Source of the DNA: Apostichopus japonicus
Taxonomy: Eukaryota > Echinodermata > Holothuroidea > Aspidochirotida > Stichopodidae
Length of the DNA: 64,000 bases
NCBI RefSeq assembly: GCF_037975245.1
Contig: NC_092568.1
Span: forward strand, 25,279,501 to 25,343,500
Direction of reading: 5' to 3'
The first letter of the stretch is position 1. The number at the start of each line of letters is the position of its first letter. This document shows, in pieces, positions 37,901 through 49,727 of the stretch. The translations under genes were made by a program, and so were the position numbers. Under the pieces are notes generated by a model, which saw nothing but the letters and a program-made list of their open reading frames with translations, searched no databases and was not told the DNA's origin.

Positions 37901-40273
37901 TTAAAGGGATTCCCCTCCACCTTTCAACTCATTACCCCATGTCAATCTATTATTTTCCAAACCTGTACCCGTCCTTCCCATGGTGAGTAACATCGATATA
38001 CAAATACACGAATATAACCTCACATCACACCTTTTAATGACAATGCGCTATAGTTGGCCTACTTTGTGGGCGTACACTTATACTTATAAGTATAGTTGTT
38101 TTGTGATCATAAAGCAGCTATTACAATATTGTTCGTGTTCAGTCAGATATACAGTACGGGTTTCAGTAATACCGGGCTATGAGTAATTCTCTGTTTGGGA
38201 ATACCTGCAGCTGCATAAATACATGTGATTAATATCTATATGTATCGATCTACCATCGTATGACCAATGGACAAATGGACAATGTAAAATAATTCTCTCA
38301 GCTCTTTGTATTATGAACATATAATCGTCATTGTTAATTGTCATGAGACAGAAAAAAAAAACATGCTTTTCTCCCATTTGTACCTTATCAAACTGATCTC
38401 ACTGAACCTGGGATGGGTGTCATCTTCCTCCCTTACCCAATGTCCTCTTCCTCCTTACCTCTATCCGTGCCCAGTGTCACCAAAATGCGTTAAATATTTA
38501 ACTCTAGTATACTTTCGGCCATAATTACTAACTCAACACACATGTAGAGGTTTCGGTGGTGGTTATATACTACCCGGTCACACAAATTGTGAACTGTCTG
38601 CGCACACATAGGGCGAACAGCGTTAAGGTTAACTTTTCTGTACATACATAAGGCGGGAAGCGTTTAGTTTGTTTATTATTGATGCAGAGAGTATATATCC
38701 TTATCAGACAAAGAAGTATATGCATATCGTTATCTGTTTTGATTACAAGGTAAATATGGAAATGATGTAAGGTGCGTTTCTATATATTCAGGCCTATATC
38801 AACTTCAGCTTGTGAGATATAAACTTATTCTCCATTCCTGCACGGTTAATCACTGCCGGTACTCTGTGACCCGGATACGGGTATGACAATCATTAATTAA
38901 GCTAATCTGCTCTCGGAATAGTGGCCGTTCTCCGAGGGTCCTCCACAAGCCCAGCTTTACACCACCATGCAGACCCCATGAATACGCCACTGTAGGCTTT
39001 TGCGATGGGAATATATACTCTTCATAAACAGGGCCCGGGTTCAGGAATTTACAAAGAAGGGATCACCCGCTGGAGTAATTGAATTCGACCACCCCCACCC
39101 CACCCTAAAACGGAAAATAAGAGACGTCAACAAATTAAATATCTCATTAGGTAGAAACACAAGGTCGGTAATAAATAGTTTTGATGTTTATTTTTGCTGT
39201 CGAGTAGAAGAGGACGGGGAGGGGGTTGGCTGGCGTGCACCTTCACCCATGCATGGATCCGCGTCCGATCTCCCATTACAGGCTTACCTTTATAATTGTA
39301 AACATTACATTTACCCAGTTCAAGTTACAGGTCACTTCAATCCTTTTCAATGTGTTTCAAATATACTACTAGCTGTCTTGTATTTGTATAAACGCAAGTG
39401 GCAGCTTTAACTTGGGATATCTAACATATTCACTGATCTAAACGAAATTTAAAGGCCCGGAGTTTTATTGGGGTTGGAGGAGGGGCCGGGGCACAAATAT
39501 TACAGTGGGCCGTGCTGAGGATGTTCAAGTGTTTTGGTAAGAAGGCTTATACTGACTTAAAATCATGCTATAATTTCCATCAAGCTATACGCTACAAGCT
39601 TCATTTCTTAGCGTGTGTTTCTTAGCGTATATAAGCCACATTTGTAAGAGAGTGGACCATGCCCCTCCCCCTCCCCTCCCCCTGGTTACTGCTTGCTTTA
39701 TATATAGAGCTTTATTTATATTTAGGTCAGTGGCTACTATTGCTTGGTATCACAACCCACATAGACATCGAACGCCAATATCGTCCAGAAAATATTACCA
39801 CCCGATGATCTTACCTCTTTGCTTGACTGTCCAACGTACATAGTTATTGCCCATAGTAAGAGGACGCGCCTAATCACAAATGAATTGATGTTAAATAACC
39901 AGAAAGGAAAAAATGTATAATAAAACGCATCATCACCCAAAAATGCTCCAAAGTGGAATAAACAATACCAAACGTAATTTGATACTTGATAATCCATCTG
40001 AGATTTAGGGTAGGACATAAACTTCTGTTGATCTATCGTTCCATTGTTATTTTCCTGAGACGACATTGTTTTAATCGGACCTCTCTGACCGTTCTCTTTC
40101 GATACATTGGATCCGTCTGTCGGGGTCTCAGACTCAGACCCATTACAAGATATTTCCTTGGCAAAAGTCCTCTCGAGTCCAAAAAAAGCTTGAACTTTGG
40201 CGACAGCTTCCGAACTTAGTACTGTTGAGTCTTCAAATTGGAAGATTATAGCCAAGTTATTACTCGCCGCCAT
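31964..40273 (-). CDS. SGPP1: sphingosine-1-phosphate phosphatase, proximal-first-exon isoform
   Basis: Four exons, all phase 0: 39815-40273 (153 codons), 36892-37038 (49), 34998-35087 (30), 31964-32506 (180 plus stop), giving 412 residues, close to vertebrate SGPP1/2. All junctions are GT/AG. The enzyme dephosphorylates sphingosine-1-phosphate and other sphingoid-base phosphates in the ER membrane. PAP2-superfamily catalytic motifs are complete. C1 is K-E|I-L-K-W-P-R-P (KxxxxxxRP), with its lysine in exon 1. C2 is M-P-S-T-H-A-M in exon 2. C3 is S-R-L-Y-K-G-M-H-Y-I-L|D, with its final Asp the first codon of exon 4. Exon 4 holds several membrane helices and the conserved L-P-Y-K/R-Y-like segment (EFPYKYVTY). 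I cannot tell SGPP1 from SGPP2; it may be the pre-duplication form. A second first exon lies at 44853-45278. Confidence 0.9.
32937..32975 (+). ncRNA. hammerhead-ribozyme-like motif
   Basis: GCCT at 32937-32940 can pair with AGGC at 32972-32975 (stem I). Between them lie the core CTGAAGA (CUGANGA consensus), stem-loop GATCC-TGCTA-GGATC (stem II, perfect 5 bp), GAAA, and a GTC cleavage-site triplet after a minimal stem III (C-G). An extra A sits between the core and stem II, which departs from the canonical fold. Minimal hammerheads with vestigial stem III are known in Penelope-like elements and retrozymes and act as dimers. This is within an SGPP intron, on the strand opposite to the gene. Confidence 0.45.
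33650..33840 (+). repeat. degenerate minisatellite
   Basis: There are five or six units of about 33-37 bp around 'gtggggtagaggtggnagaa' + 'tacattta', in the SGPP intron between exons 3 and 4. Confidence 0.7.
35515..36090 (+). repeat. satellite-like repeat, units of about 170-190 bp
   Basis: The phrase 'ctgaccccaaatgac.ttt' + 'gacctccacc.aaaa' recurs at about 35517, 35678, 35815 (diverged) and 35970. Each is followed by 'ata.gttctt...cta' and 'gatatcgtg'. An AC-rich stretch follows at 36105-36145. It lies in the SGPP intron between exons 2 and 3. Similar repeats are common in marine invertebrate genomes. Confidence 0.65.
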
Positions 40274-42015
40274 GCCAACTTGAAAATAATTAAGATTAAC
40301 ATGAAATTGAACACCAGTTCATGAGATGAACGGTCTGGAAGAACTCAACTGCTTCACAACTTCCCCTGTATACAGTGAGCGGTGTAAATAGTTGGTGTTC
40401 ACCGAAGCTTCCAACTATTGCAGAATTTGCCTGTTCAAGTGTTATAGCTTAACGTGTTGTTGTAGTTACACAAATAAAATAGGCTGTCTATTTGCAGTTT
40501 GCAGGTAACTTGCAAATGGGCATGCGCCATGGAGTACCAGGGCTTTTATACGTATAGATGTGTACAAACAGGGTTAACAGAACTGATCGATATCGCATTG
40601 TGATTATAGAATGCACCGTGAATACCTTACAACGCTCAACTACGCACGAAGAATCATTGTGCCTGTCATTCGTGTATAATGTATACTATATGATACAATA
40701 TAGATATATAAATAAATACCCACACACACATACATACATACTGTGGCATTCCTAACATGCATTTCACCATGACGAAAATGAAACAGAAAATACCAAGGAC
40801 TCTTGGGTCAACTTTTAAAATCGGATAAACATTATAAAGTGTATGACAATTCGGCGTAGTTCGGTCATATGAAAGTCACCCGAGATAGAACATGGGCACG
40901 GGAATCAAACAACTTAACCCACTTTCAAGCCCCGTATCTCTTTGGGAACGAGACTGTTACCATGTGATTATGACGGTGTTACGCAAAGTGATATATAGCC
41001 CTACACATGGAAACGGAGATAATGATAGGACAATATGTGTAATACAGGACCTATTAAAAGGTCTACGGACATCCATTAACAACATTGTCCTAATCACTAT
41101 AATATGCATTAGAAACGATGAACATAGCTGCAAGTCCCATCAAAATCCATCAAAGATTGACCATTTTACAAGTCTTTTCTTAATTCTATAGTGTTATTTA
41201 TTAATATTCATTATTTGGCTTATTATGCATATTGATGATGTAAAGGGAGCCGGCTGCCAAATGTTCTGTAACGTTATGCCTTTGCATTCACAACCTTCAT
41301 TTCAAGGACACTAAACTCAGGTTTGTGGCCTAATTCGAGGAACATCGCATTATTCAAATGATATATGTGGGCTTGTAATTAGGGGGTTTAACTTATTAAG
41401 GGCCAAAACAAGAAATTTTGATGAGCGCAACACTCCACGTCATAGTTTGCGCATATTTAATGAGTTTCCCAGATTTATCAAAACTTCAAATGTGTATATC
41501 TTGGAAACGAAAGAGCGTTTCATAAACTTACAACAGGTTTTGAATGAAGTTATTACACCTAACAAATGTTCTGGCAGATTGGCTACTTGTCCAAGGTACT
41601 ATAAAAATGAACATAAATATACGTAACAGTCATCGCTTGTAATAACTGAACGCATGATCTGCTCATTAAAGGCAGGTAACATAATAAAACTTAACCTTGA
41701 ACAGTGTTTCAATATACAACTCCGGTTCAGTTTATATACATGTATTGCCAATGTACTAAATCGTGCAACATCGGTTTAACAAACGCCCTGCATAAAGCTG
41801 GGCATACATTGCATGGTTTGAAATGTTAGTATATTATTCAGAGAAATTAGGGAATAAACAAGCGAACCATGATCTGATGAAAGAGTTTTGTACTGCTAAA
41901 CAATTTCGCAGGTTAACACATTTCAGCCCAGCTCACAAACTTAAAGGAGGCACTACTGCTCTATCCGATCCTCAAATCAGCTACTGCTCCATGTACCTAG
42001 TCATTTGGTCAAAGA

Positions 42016-42215
42016 TCGTTCTTTAATGCCGCTCCTACTCTTTGGAACTCACTTCCACTGCACATCAAGTCGGCATCCAACATTTTCAAAAAAAGACTCA
42101 AAACTTATCTATTTTTGACTGTCTTCCCTGAGCAATAGCGCCACTGAGCATTGGTTTTCCTCTGGATATTGGCGCTATATAAATTTGCATTTATTATCAC
42201 TATTATTATTATTAC
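42016..42215 (+). mobile_element. 3' end of a non-LTR retrotransposon (CR1/L2-like)
   Basis: The frame 42016-42138 reads S-F-F-N-A-A-P-T-L-W-N-S-L-P and then a basic K-K-R-L-K-T-Y-L-F, the usual C-terminus after the reverse transcriptase in CR1/L2-type LINEs. It is followed after the stop by 'ggcgctatataaatttgcat' and a TTA-repeat tail. It is 5'-truncated; the sequence just upstream (from about 41823) may be a degenerate continuation. Confidence 0.7.
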
Positions 42216-42984
42216 TGTTGAGTTGATATGCGGAGGTGCAAATGAATAAACAACAACCATAACAAGAGGGCAATCCACGGAGTTGCATGCATATCTCATC
42301 GCCAGCAAACACTGTTTTCAAATGAACAAATCTATTATTAAACACAATCTGGCAATCGCAGGAAAATATACTACTTGGCAGTTTCATTAAACCTGTGAAA
42401 GTTCTATGTCAATTCAAGATCTCAAATAAATCACATTTTGACATCTGACCCTTACCTTTGGTTCCGGGGATCTGCGAGACAAGGGTTCACCCTGGGGTAC
42501 CATCCCACCCAGTATGAAGAAAATTGGCTGGCCATTCAGGAGAAGTTTTTGACACAAATTGGACACACACGTTTTGAACTCTTCCTTAGTCACCCTGGGG
42601 TACCCACAATGGGTCACCCCTCCCCCCTCGAGAGTAGTTACACAGGAAAATTAAAATCCTACCTATAGGGAGGCGCTCCCATATATGGGAGCGATGAGAT
42701 TAATTATTGTTCGAATTATTGTTCGACAAAAGCACTTGGTTGCGCACTTGGAGGTGGGTACGGTGGGGGGGGGGGGTGTTGACCATGTGGATCGTTATTG
42801 CAATGCGAGGAATGTTCTCTCTCCCGGCAACCGAACAGTCGACGCATCACGTGATGTGTTATATCAGTCTTAAATGAAGGCATATACATTGTTTCTTCAA
42901 AAAGTCAATGGTTAACTATTTGCTTGAATATCATATTTAATTCAAGAAGAAAAAACGATAAGGAACCATGACCTTTTGAAAATT

Positions 42985-43150
42985 CCGATGCTCCCAGAAG
43001 TTGTACAGCGTTTCAGTCGTTTCAATCATCGGTTGGCGCGGATCGTACAAGAAAATTTTGGGTTTTTTCAAACCCCCAGATGGCCGGAAACGGCACTTTC
43101 CGAGTGTTTTATGCTGCGAATACCTAGCCCTAAAATATAGGTCTCAAGCC
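42985..43150 (+). repeat. isolated copy of the MITE core
   Basis: It contains 'ggttggcgcggatcgtacaa', 'gaaaatttt' and 'ccggaaacggcacttt' with 'taaaatata' further on. This is the core also seen in the elements at 1140-2428, 43275-43672, 48873-49179 and 55649-55854. I see no terminal repeats around it. Confidence 0.55.
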
Positions 43151-43274
43151 TGCAATTTCTCAGGTTGCACGTAAAAGTCTGTAAATCATTGTAATTTGTA
43201 TATTCGATTGTTTTTTAAGAGAGTAGCTATTACTCGTAGTGTACTCGCAAAGATGTTTTTGAGTGTAGTAAGGG

Positions 43275-43672
43275 CAGTGGCGGAGCTAGAGCATTGGTCA
43301 GGGAGGGCAAGAATGGTCTGTAGGGGCGCTTTCGACACTATCTAAGCGGAGCGCCACCACAGGTTGGCGCGGAGCGTACAGAAAATTTTTCAGTAAAGAT
43401 ACTCCCTAGATTGCAGGAAATGACCCTTTCTGGGGCCTTGCTAATTTGCAGATAAACGGAGAATAAATAGGTGTCGTCGCCATTTTGTCGGAAAATTACA
43501 CCAACAGAATATGACAAATGTCAATAGGTATATGAGAGCGCAATAAAATAGTCAAAAATCTCGAATAAGTAAAAAGTAGTGAAAAGCTGAAAAGGGCGCC
43601 AGCCGTCCATTTGAGTCCGTCAGGGGGGGGGGGCATCCGCCCCTGACTGTATATAAGGACGCTCCGCCACTA
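43275..43672 (+). mobile_element. hAT-type MITE (398 bp), CAGTGGCGGAGC ends
   Basis: It starts CAGTGGCGGAGC and ends GCTCCGCCACTA. It has a perfect 8-bp duplication AGTAAGGG at 43267-43274 and 43673-43680. Its interior carries the shared core (ggttggcgcggagcgtacag ... ccctagattgcaggaaatg). It is non-coding. Confidence 0.88.
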
Positions 43673-44717
43673 AGTAAGGGGATGTTGGAGAACTGGCTGA
43701 AATGAGGCAAGTCATTGGCCTAAGACGAAGTTGTGTTACGCTTACCGGTACTCAAACTCACTGCTTCCACTTTTCACGGGGCGTGAAGACGCGGTTGGGG
43801 TGACAATGTGGTCTATAGCCAGGGGACGGGCCGAGGGTCCCCCAGCAATTACTAAAATTATTACACCTATAGAGTATACGTGTGTATCGGACAGATCGAC
43901 AAGTATGCATTGAAAAATGGGCAGATGCACGTTTCGGAGCCTTGGTAAATATTGGGGGGGGGGGCTTATCATGCATTTGCCCCCTCAACTTTTTTTATTG
44001 GGGGGGCTGAGCCCCCCAAAGCCCCCCCCCCCCCGGTTCCGCCGCCACTGCACTAGAATGCCTAGATGAATGTAAGGATCGAGCGATTTAATCATGCACG
44101 TATAAATACTAACCATACCATTCCTTGTCCTTCGCCAGCTTCCCGTCATCCAGCCAGACCACCATTTTGTACCCTGGTCACATGGCTGTTAAACTCTCAA
44201 AGACCAGACATTTGATTTCGCTTCAAAATTATGCGACATACGTTGCAATCGATCGGTATACGTATAATATACGCCGGGAGTGCAGACATTGACAAAAGAA
44301 CATTACACAGTTGTAATGTGCGATTTATGTCGTGATCGGGTGAAACACAGAAGGCATAACGTACAGGAGTTGGGAAGGAGGGGGGTAATTCTATTCTATA
44401 GCAACATCACAGGAGTCACGGCGGATCCAAAGAGGGGAACATGATGGGGCCCGTTGCCCCTCTTGTGAAAGTTTTTGGCCCTGAAACTTAGCGGCGAACA
44501 TAATTTTACTTATCAATGCCTCACGCTTTTATGCGCGAGCATCTCTCGGGTTTAATCGATGTTTTCCTACATTATACCGCTATTTTGAGTGGTAATTCCG
44601 ATACTCCTCTTTTGTGTCACCTCATCCTAGATTCCTGGATCCACCAACCGGTGCTGTATACAAAAACTACTAGGCCTACCTACACACACATACACCCACA
44701 CACACACGCACCCACAC

Positions 44718-44719
44718 AA

Positions 44720-44759
<40 letters not shown>

Positions 44760-44780
44760 ATCTATATATATCTATATATA

Positions 44781-44844
<64 letters not shown>
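44718..44844. repeat. (TA)n microsatellite next to a splice donor
   Basis: About 125 bp of TA with a few TATC and TTTA interruptions, preceded by CA-rich sequence. On the minus strand it begins 8 nt after the donor of the distal SGPP first exon. Confidence 0.9.
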
Positions 44845-44845
<1 letters not shown>

Positions 44846-44852
44846 TACATAC

Positions 44853-45278
44853 CTCTTTGGAGGTCTGTCCCACGTACATGACAGTAGCCCATATCAAGGC
44901 CACCTTGCGTATCACAATGACGTTAACATTGAAGAACCAGAACGGTATAAATGTGTAGTAGAAGACATCATCCCCCAGTAAAGCTCCAAACCTGAACAGT
45001 CCATACCAGAACCAATTATCTATTGCGTAGTCCACGTGGAATTGATGGCTCTCTGCTGCAGGCTTCAGCCTACTACGCCAAGGATGGTCCTCGGTAGTAT
45101 CTTTCCCCTTAGATTGATTAAATTGTCCGTCGTCAGTAGTTTCCTTGGCGTCTTCATCTTTTTCTACTTCATTGGGTTTCAGTTTTCTTATTCCGAAGAA
45201 TTTTTGTACATTTGCTACCGAGTAAGGACTTGTAAGCCACAGAACAATTTGATTTAGCCTCAGACGACTATCCTCCAT
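44853..45278 (-). CDS. SGPP1: second SGPP first exon (distal)
   Basis: This is a 142-codon exon starting [10 protein letters not shown] (context ACAATGGAG) and ending in G-Q-T-S-K-E at donor GTATGTAG, phase 0. Its last 60 residues are identical to the proximal first exon at 40 positions, including W-Y-x-L-F-x-F-G-A-x-L-G-D-D and M-Y-V-G-Q, and both N-termini share V-A-x-V-Q-x-F-F-G. Like the proximal exon it ends with the lysine that begins catalytic motif C1. I found no second set of exons 2-4 between the two first exons. It could therefore be an alternative first exon spliced to 36892-37038 (401 residues in total), skipping the proximal one, or the remains of a tandem gene copy. A longer frame adds 38 codons upstream, but the chosen Met matches the family start better. 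A long (TA)n tract begins 8 nt into the intron. Confidence 0.85.
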
Positions 45279-48200
45279 TGTGTCCAAGCTGTTAGTGCAT
45301 GTAGAACTGAAATAAGGACTAACAGAGGAAGAGTAGGCTACACCAACGCCTCTGTACATCGTTACTGAGTTGAAGTTTAATATATTAATCACTTATAGTA
45401 AATGATTAACGAGTCCCCATTGCCAATGACGAGTAAACAAAGCCATCGCCCGGGTAGATTTAATTGACTAACAGCTTAATGAATGAAGTGGCTTCCAAAG
45501 TTCTGTTTCTTGTTGGAAGTATATATATATATAAATATATAGTAGTATATACATTATTTACAATTTGTCTGTTCCCCTGCTTGAACAACTCTCCGGGTTT
45601 CTCTAATTGAGGGTTCGTGTGGGTGATTAAAGTGATATAGTTAATTCCAACACGGATTGTATACAGAAGCGCCACCAAGTATACTAATTGATGGAGAGCC
45701 CGGGGAGGGGGGCGAGCAGACAGATTGTTACAAAAATCTTATAGTGTATAATGTTCTAACATATATAACATGTATATGCGGTAAGACCTAAACAGTCGAA
45801 AAATCTTCAACAATGATTACAAATTTGCAAACTAAAGCACAATTTTGCACTAAGCACTATCCACTTGACCAAAATGTCTCAAAGGAGAGGGGGACACCCC
45901 GGCCCCTAAGTCCCCTTCCCGCCCTCCCTCCACCCAGCAGCTAGTAATATATCAGCAGAACTGGATATATAGGACTGATGTTGAAAACCACAATTTTGAG
46001 GCTATACATTTTTGAGATGCTTAACATGAAAAAGAATCAAATATAGGCCTATGTACTTTTTTTTTAACCAATAGAACGGAACAGTTCAACACCATATGGT
46101 TGGAATTGAGGTGGGTGGGGGTAGGGTGGGATGGTGTGGGGTGGGGTGGTTTAACATCTCCCTTGAGTAACTATATTGATGTTTTTCATTGAAGTACCGT
46201 ATTTTCTGTTTAAAACAAAAGGTATAGGAAGTCATATACGAGGAGAATTTCGCAGAGTACATACATTGGCCTGCAATTATATATTGAACACTTCGCAATC
46301 GCGACGATTAACTTTATTTCGAATAAGTTGTGATGTTACATCGGAGGTCTTGGGAAAGTGTAACAGAACTTTGGGATCATTCCTATATACACTTATCTTT
46401 AAATACATATATCATAGTCCAGTAATGCATGGATCTTAGGAAAAATATCTGTTCAGAGATCGCCAAAACAAACTTGGCAGATAGCTACCGACAGGCATGA
46501 GGGTTAATTTAATTAAGCTTGAACACATAAACCTTCTAATAATTATTTCTCAATATATATTCCTTATATACCATGACAGCGTAAAATGTTAAAATGCAGC
46601 CCTTACAAAATATGTCTCTGATAGAAATGGAAAACGTCACTGTAAATGAGGGGCCGTATTCAGCTCTTCAGTGTTGTTAATTCATACGCCGCTATTGTAA
46701 CAGTATAGAATAAATATCGATCTGCCTATATCAGTAGACTTAAAACAATTCGGGTATGTCTATATCTTGCAAATATCTGACTTGACTTTGACAAATTTGC
46801 AACATGCTGCTTTAAAAGAAGTTCATCCAATATTAACTGCGGTATCTCCTTAAATAATTCGCCCTCGCAAATCAAGACTTATTTCTCTAGGCCTATACAC
46901 AAACTAGCAAACAATGTGTAAACATTTGTCTTGGTACACACTTCGGCTTGGCCCGCTCGGGGTGAACAAAAGCATGCAGCCAGCTATGTAGTTATAAGAG
47001 GGAAATGTGGCTTTACTTATTTGAGCAAACAAGAGCAGCCGCTTTGCAGAAACTCAGCTAATCTTCTACTTGAGAAATTTGTTTAGATTGGCATATTTCT
47101 GAGCAGTTTATCCATTTGTTTGTGCGAAACTATAAGACAAACCTAGGTGGGATAACGCTGTCATTTCCTTTCCTCCCATCTCCTCCCCTCCCCCTCCCCC
47201 GGGTCAGATCCGCCTCCCCTCCGCCCCCCCCCTTCCGCCCCCCTCCCTTCCCCCTCCCCTCCCCTTCCCCCCTTGCCTTATACTCCTTCTTAGCCGACAT
47301 AGTTTGTTACAATGCTAGAAAGTTGTAAAAAACAAATCAAATACATAAAGACAAATGTGACGTTTTGTTGTTACAATAAACAATGATAAAAGGTTGAACA
47401 ACTTTGAAAAGTCAAAACGGCAATGATAACTCTTTAGTTGTGTTTTTGAATACTGAATAGGCTACTTAAAATGTAAAGCTGTCTTTGCAGTATCTTTAAA
47501 CCAGAATTTAAAACTGTATTTAGGTTTGATAGATGACTATCATGAAAAAGTATTGTAACTTTTCCCGGAAATGGACTGATTTCAATATTGAAATATTGAC
47601 AGATTAGCCTTAATTACTGTAGGGTGTATAAGGAACCGCTCTTAATTGTTAGTCTCCGAAAAAAAATCCAGATATTGTTGTATTCCGGGAAATTTCCTTC
47701 AAAGTGGAAACACTGTCACGAACATATTTTATGCAATAGGTCGTTACAATTTTTACCAGGGATAAAATATGCCCCATTGCAAAAACAAAGAAACAACAGT
47801 ACATATATGTACTTCACGTAGTTTTCATTCATGCAATCAATAGAACGAAAACGTATAAAAGTATTCCTCTGCTGAAATGTTGTGGATATCACGTTTGAAT
47901 TGTGCTGACCAAAAAACTGCTCACGAAAATTGCACCCATACAATAATAGAACGACCTGCAACTAAATGTTTACAATCAACGTACCACACAAAAACGTTCA
48001 AGAGCAGAAATCGGAATCGGCTCCAACAATATGGGTCATTCTCACATGTCGTATTCCACACTTGATCAAGTCTCGCACGGGTGGAATTATTTCCCAAAAT
48101 GACGGGAAAATTATGCTTTTTACGCCAAAATCAATACTGGTCATTACTAAATAAAAGTCACTGAGAACAAATTTCATGATCATTGCATATCTGTGGGCTA

Positions 48201-48864
48201 CATTTCATCATAGCTGAAAATATCACAGAATGCCCTGCTTCCTGAGCAACTTTGGTTCACCACCATTCAAACTTTATATCCACATCATATTTCAGCAGAT
48301 TTGGACAAACGCTCTAGGAGGAGTAGCTTTTTTACGTTAAAAAATGACCCCTCGTGACGTCGAACGAACTTTAAATTGAAGACATATGATCGCATGTATG
48401 AAAACTTAACTCGCACAAACCTCTGACGAAATTTCAGCCAAATCGTACGATTGCTATAGCTCAGCAGAAAGCTTTCAGCTGAGCTGAAAATACTAAAAAT
48501 AAGGAAAACCATAGAAAATTGGATTACACTAGTTACGCTCATAGTATCTGAGTATAGGCCAATGGCACTTCCCTCAAACAAAGCTATTAAATTAATGGTG
48601 TATTGTTAAATCTATATAATTGAGGGAATGTAACTGGCAATGCTACGAAATAAACTAAATCCTCTCTTTTTTCCGTCTGGGGTATATACAAAGAAATACG
48701 GAAACAGCGTCAGTTTCAATAGTCAGGCAATTGCCAACGCAGTAAATTATTTTGCCCACCCAGTAAATTATTATTTCCCTTCCGGTAAATTATTTTGCCA
48801 ACAATTTCATTTTCATATCAGAGAAATGCATAAAAGCAACAACACAAATATTGGTGGCCTAGTA
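45279..48864. other. intergenic; G-rich and pyrimidine tracts
   Basis: No gene is recognised. It holds a G-rich run at 46111-46150 with many GGG/GGGG tracts spaced 1-5 nt (G-quadruplex potential on the plus strand). A C/T-dominated tract lies at 47161-47277. The beginning, next to 45278, should contain the promoter of the distal SGPP first exon. Confidence 0.4.
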
Positions 48865-48872
48865 TTTCAAAT

Positions 48873-49179
48873 CAGGCGCGTAGCCAAGGGGGGGGGGGCG
48901 AAGGGGGCAGCCGCCCCCCCCCCCCCCCGCCTTGAGCATATTTTTTTATGATATCACTAGTAATTTCAAAAGAGAAAATGCTAAGATTCCACTTACAAGG
49001 CCTGGGAAGTGCCATTTCCAGCGATCTGGGAGGCATTTTCAGCCAAAATTTTCTTGTGCGCTTCGCGCCAACACATCATGTGGCGCTACTCTTAGATAGT
49101 TTACAATACCGTATCTACGGCTCTGATAGTTTGCCGACATTTTCGCCCCTCCCTTAGCAAATTCCTGGCTACGCGCCTG
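48873..49179 (+). mobile_element. hAT-type MITE (307 bp), CAGGCGCGTAGCCA ends
   Basis: It starts CAGGCGCGTAGCCA and ends CCTGGCTACGCGCCTG, with a perfect 8-bp duplication TTTCAAAT at 48865-48872 and 49180-49187. The interior holds a reversed version of the shared core (gaagtgccatttccagcgat). A sister copy in the opposite orientation is at 55649-55854. The position, 0.55 kb upstream of the coiled-coil gene start, could affect its promoter. Confidence 0.9.
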
Positions 49180-49708
49180 TTTCAAATAGAAGCGTGAGAA
49201 CTATTCCACATGTCAAGTTATCATTAACATTTTTGAAGTTGAGTGGCTGGGCCGGGTACGGTATAGCTAGCTATAGCATCCTGGAATAAATGAAATAATT
49301 AGGTTGAATAGGCCTTGTTACTTTCTTAAAACAAAGTACGAGCAGGGGTTTGTTGGCCGGATGATCACTGTAATAACTATTAAGGTAATTGTCTCGAAAC
49401 TCAAGATCCAATGTTGCCCACTGGCCCAGCATATATGGAAATAGCTATACTGGTGGGCAAAATAATTAAACTAATAAAATCTAAATCCCACGACCAAGCA
49501 GTAAATTATTCTTATTAAAGTAGCATGTGGCCCTTGTAGAAACTGCAAAATGTCCGCGCAATCATACATTTTCAGGACACAACGACGACGCCCCCAACTT
49601 TGGCAATCCAATGTTTACCAATAAAAAATAAATGTGTCTAACTCAGCTAAGCTGCATGGAAGTTTCGCACATCTACTCATATACGGTTTATACATTATAA
49701 GTCGATAG

Positions 49709-49718
49709 TTTCGCGAGA
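49709..49718 (+). promoter_or_regulatory. TCTCGCGAGA-like promoter motif
   Basis: TTTCGCGAGA differs by one base from the TCTCGCGAGA palindrome found in many animal housekeeping promoters and bound by BANP. It lies 10 nt before the first ATG of the coiled-coil gene, as expected near a transcription start. Confidence 0.45.
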
Positions 49719-49727
49719 CTGGTTACT

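Larger units (their letters stand above)
40274..44852. other. interval between the two SGPP first exons
   Basis: I looked here on the minus strand for duplicates of exons 2-4 (W-P-R-P, P-S-T-H and S-R-x5-H-x3-D motifs) and saw none. It holds a LINE tail (42016-42215), hAT MITE sequence (42985-43150, 43275-43672, and a lone MITE end near 44055) and a (TA)n tract. Confidence 0.5.

Noticed and set aside
43940-44052. Possible further hAT MITE ending GGTTCCGCCGCCACTG
   Set aside because: Only one end found; no matching left end or 8-bp duplication.
44516-44881. Open frame ending in a long Ile-Tyr repeat
   Set aside because: Translation of the (TA)n microsatellite.
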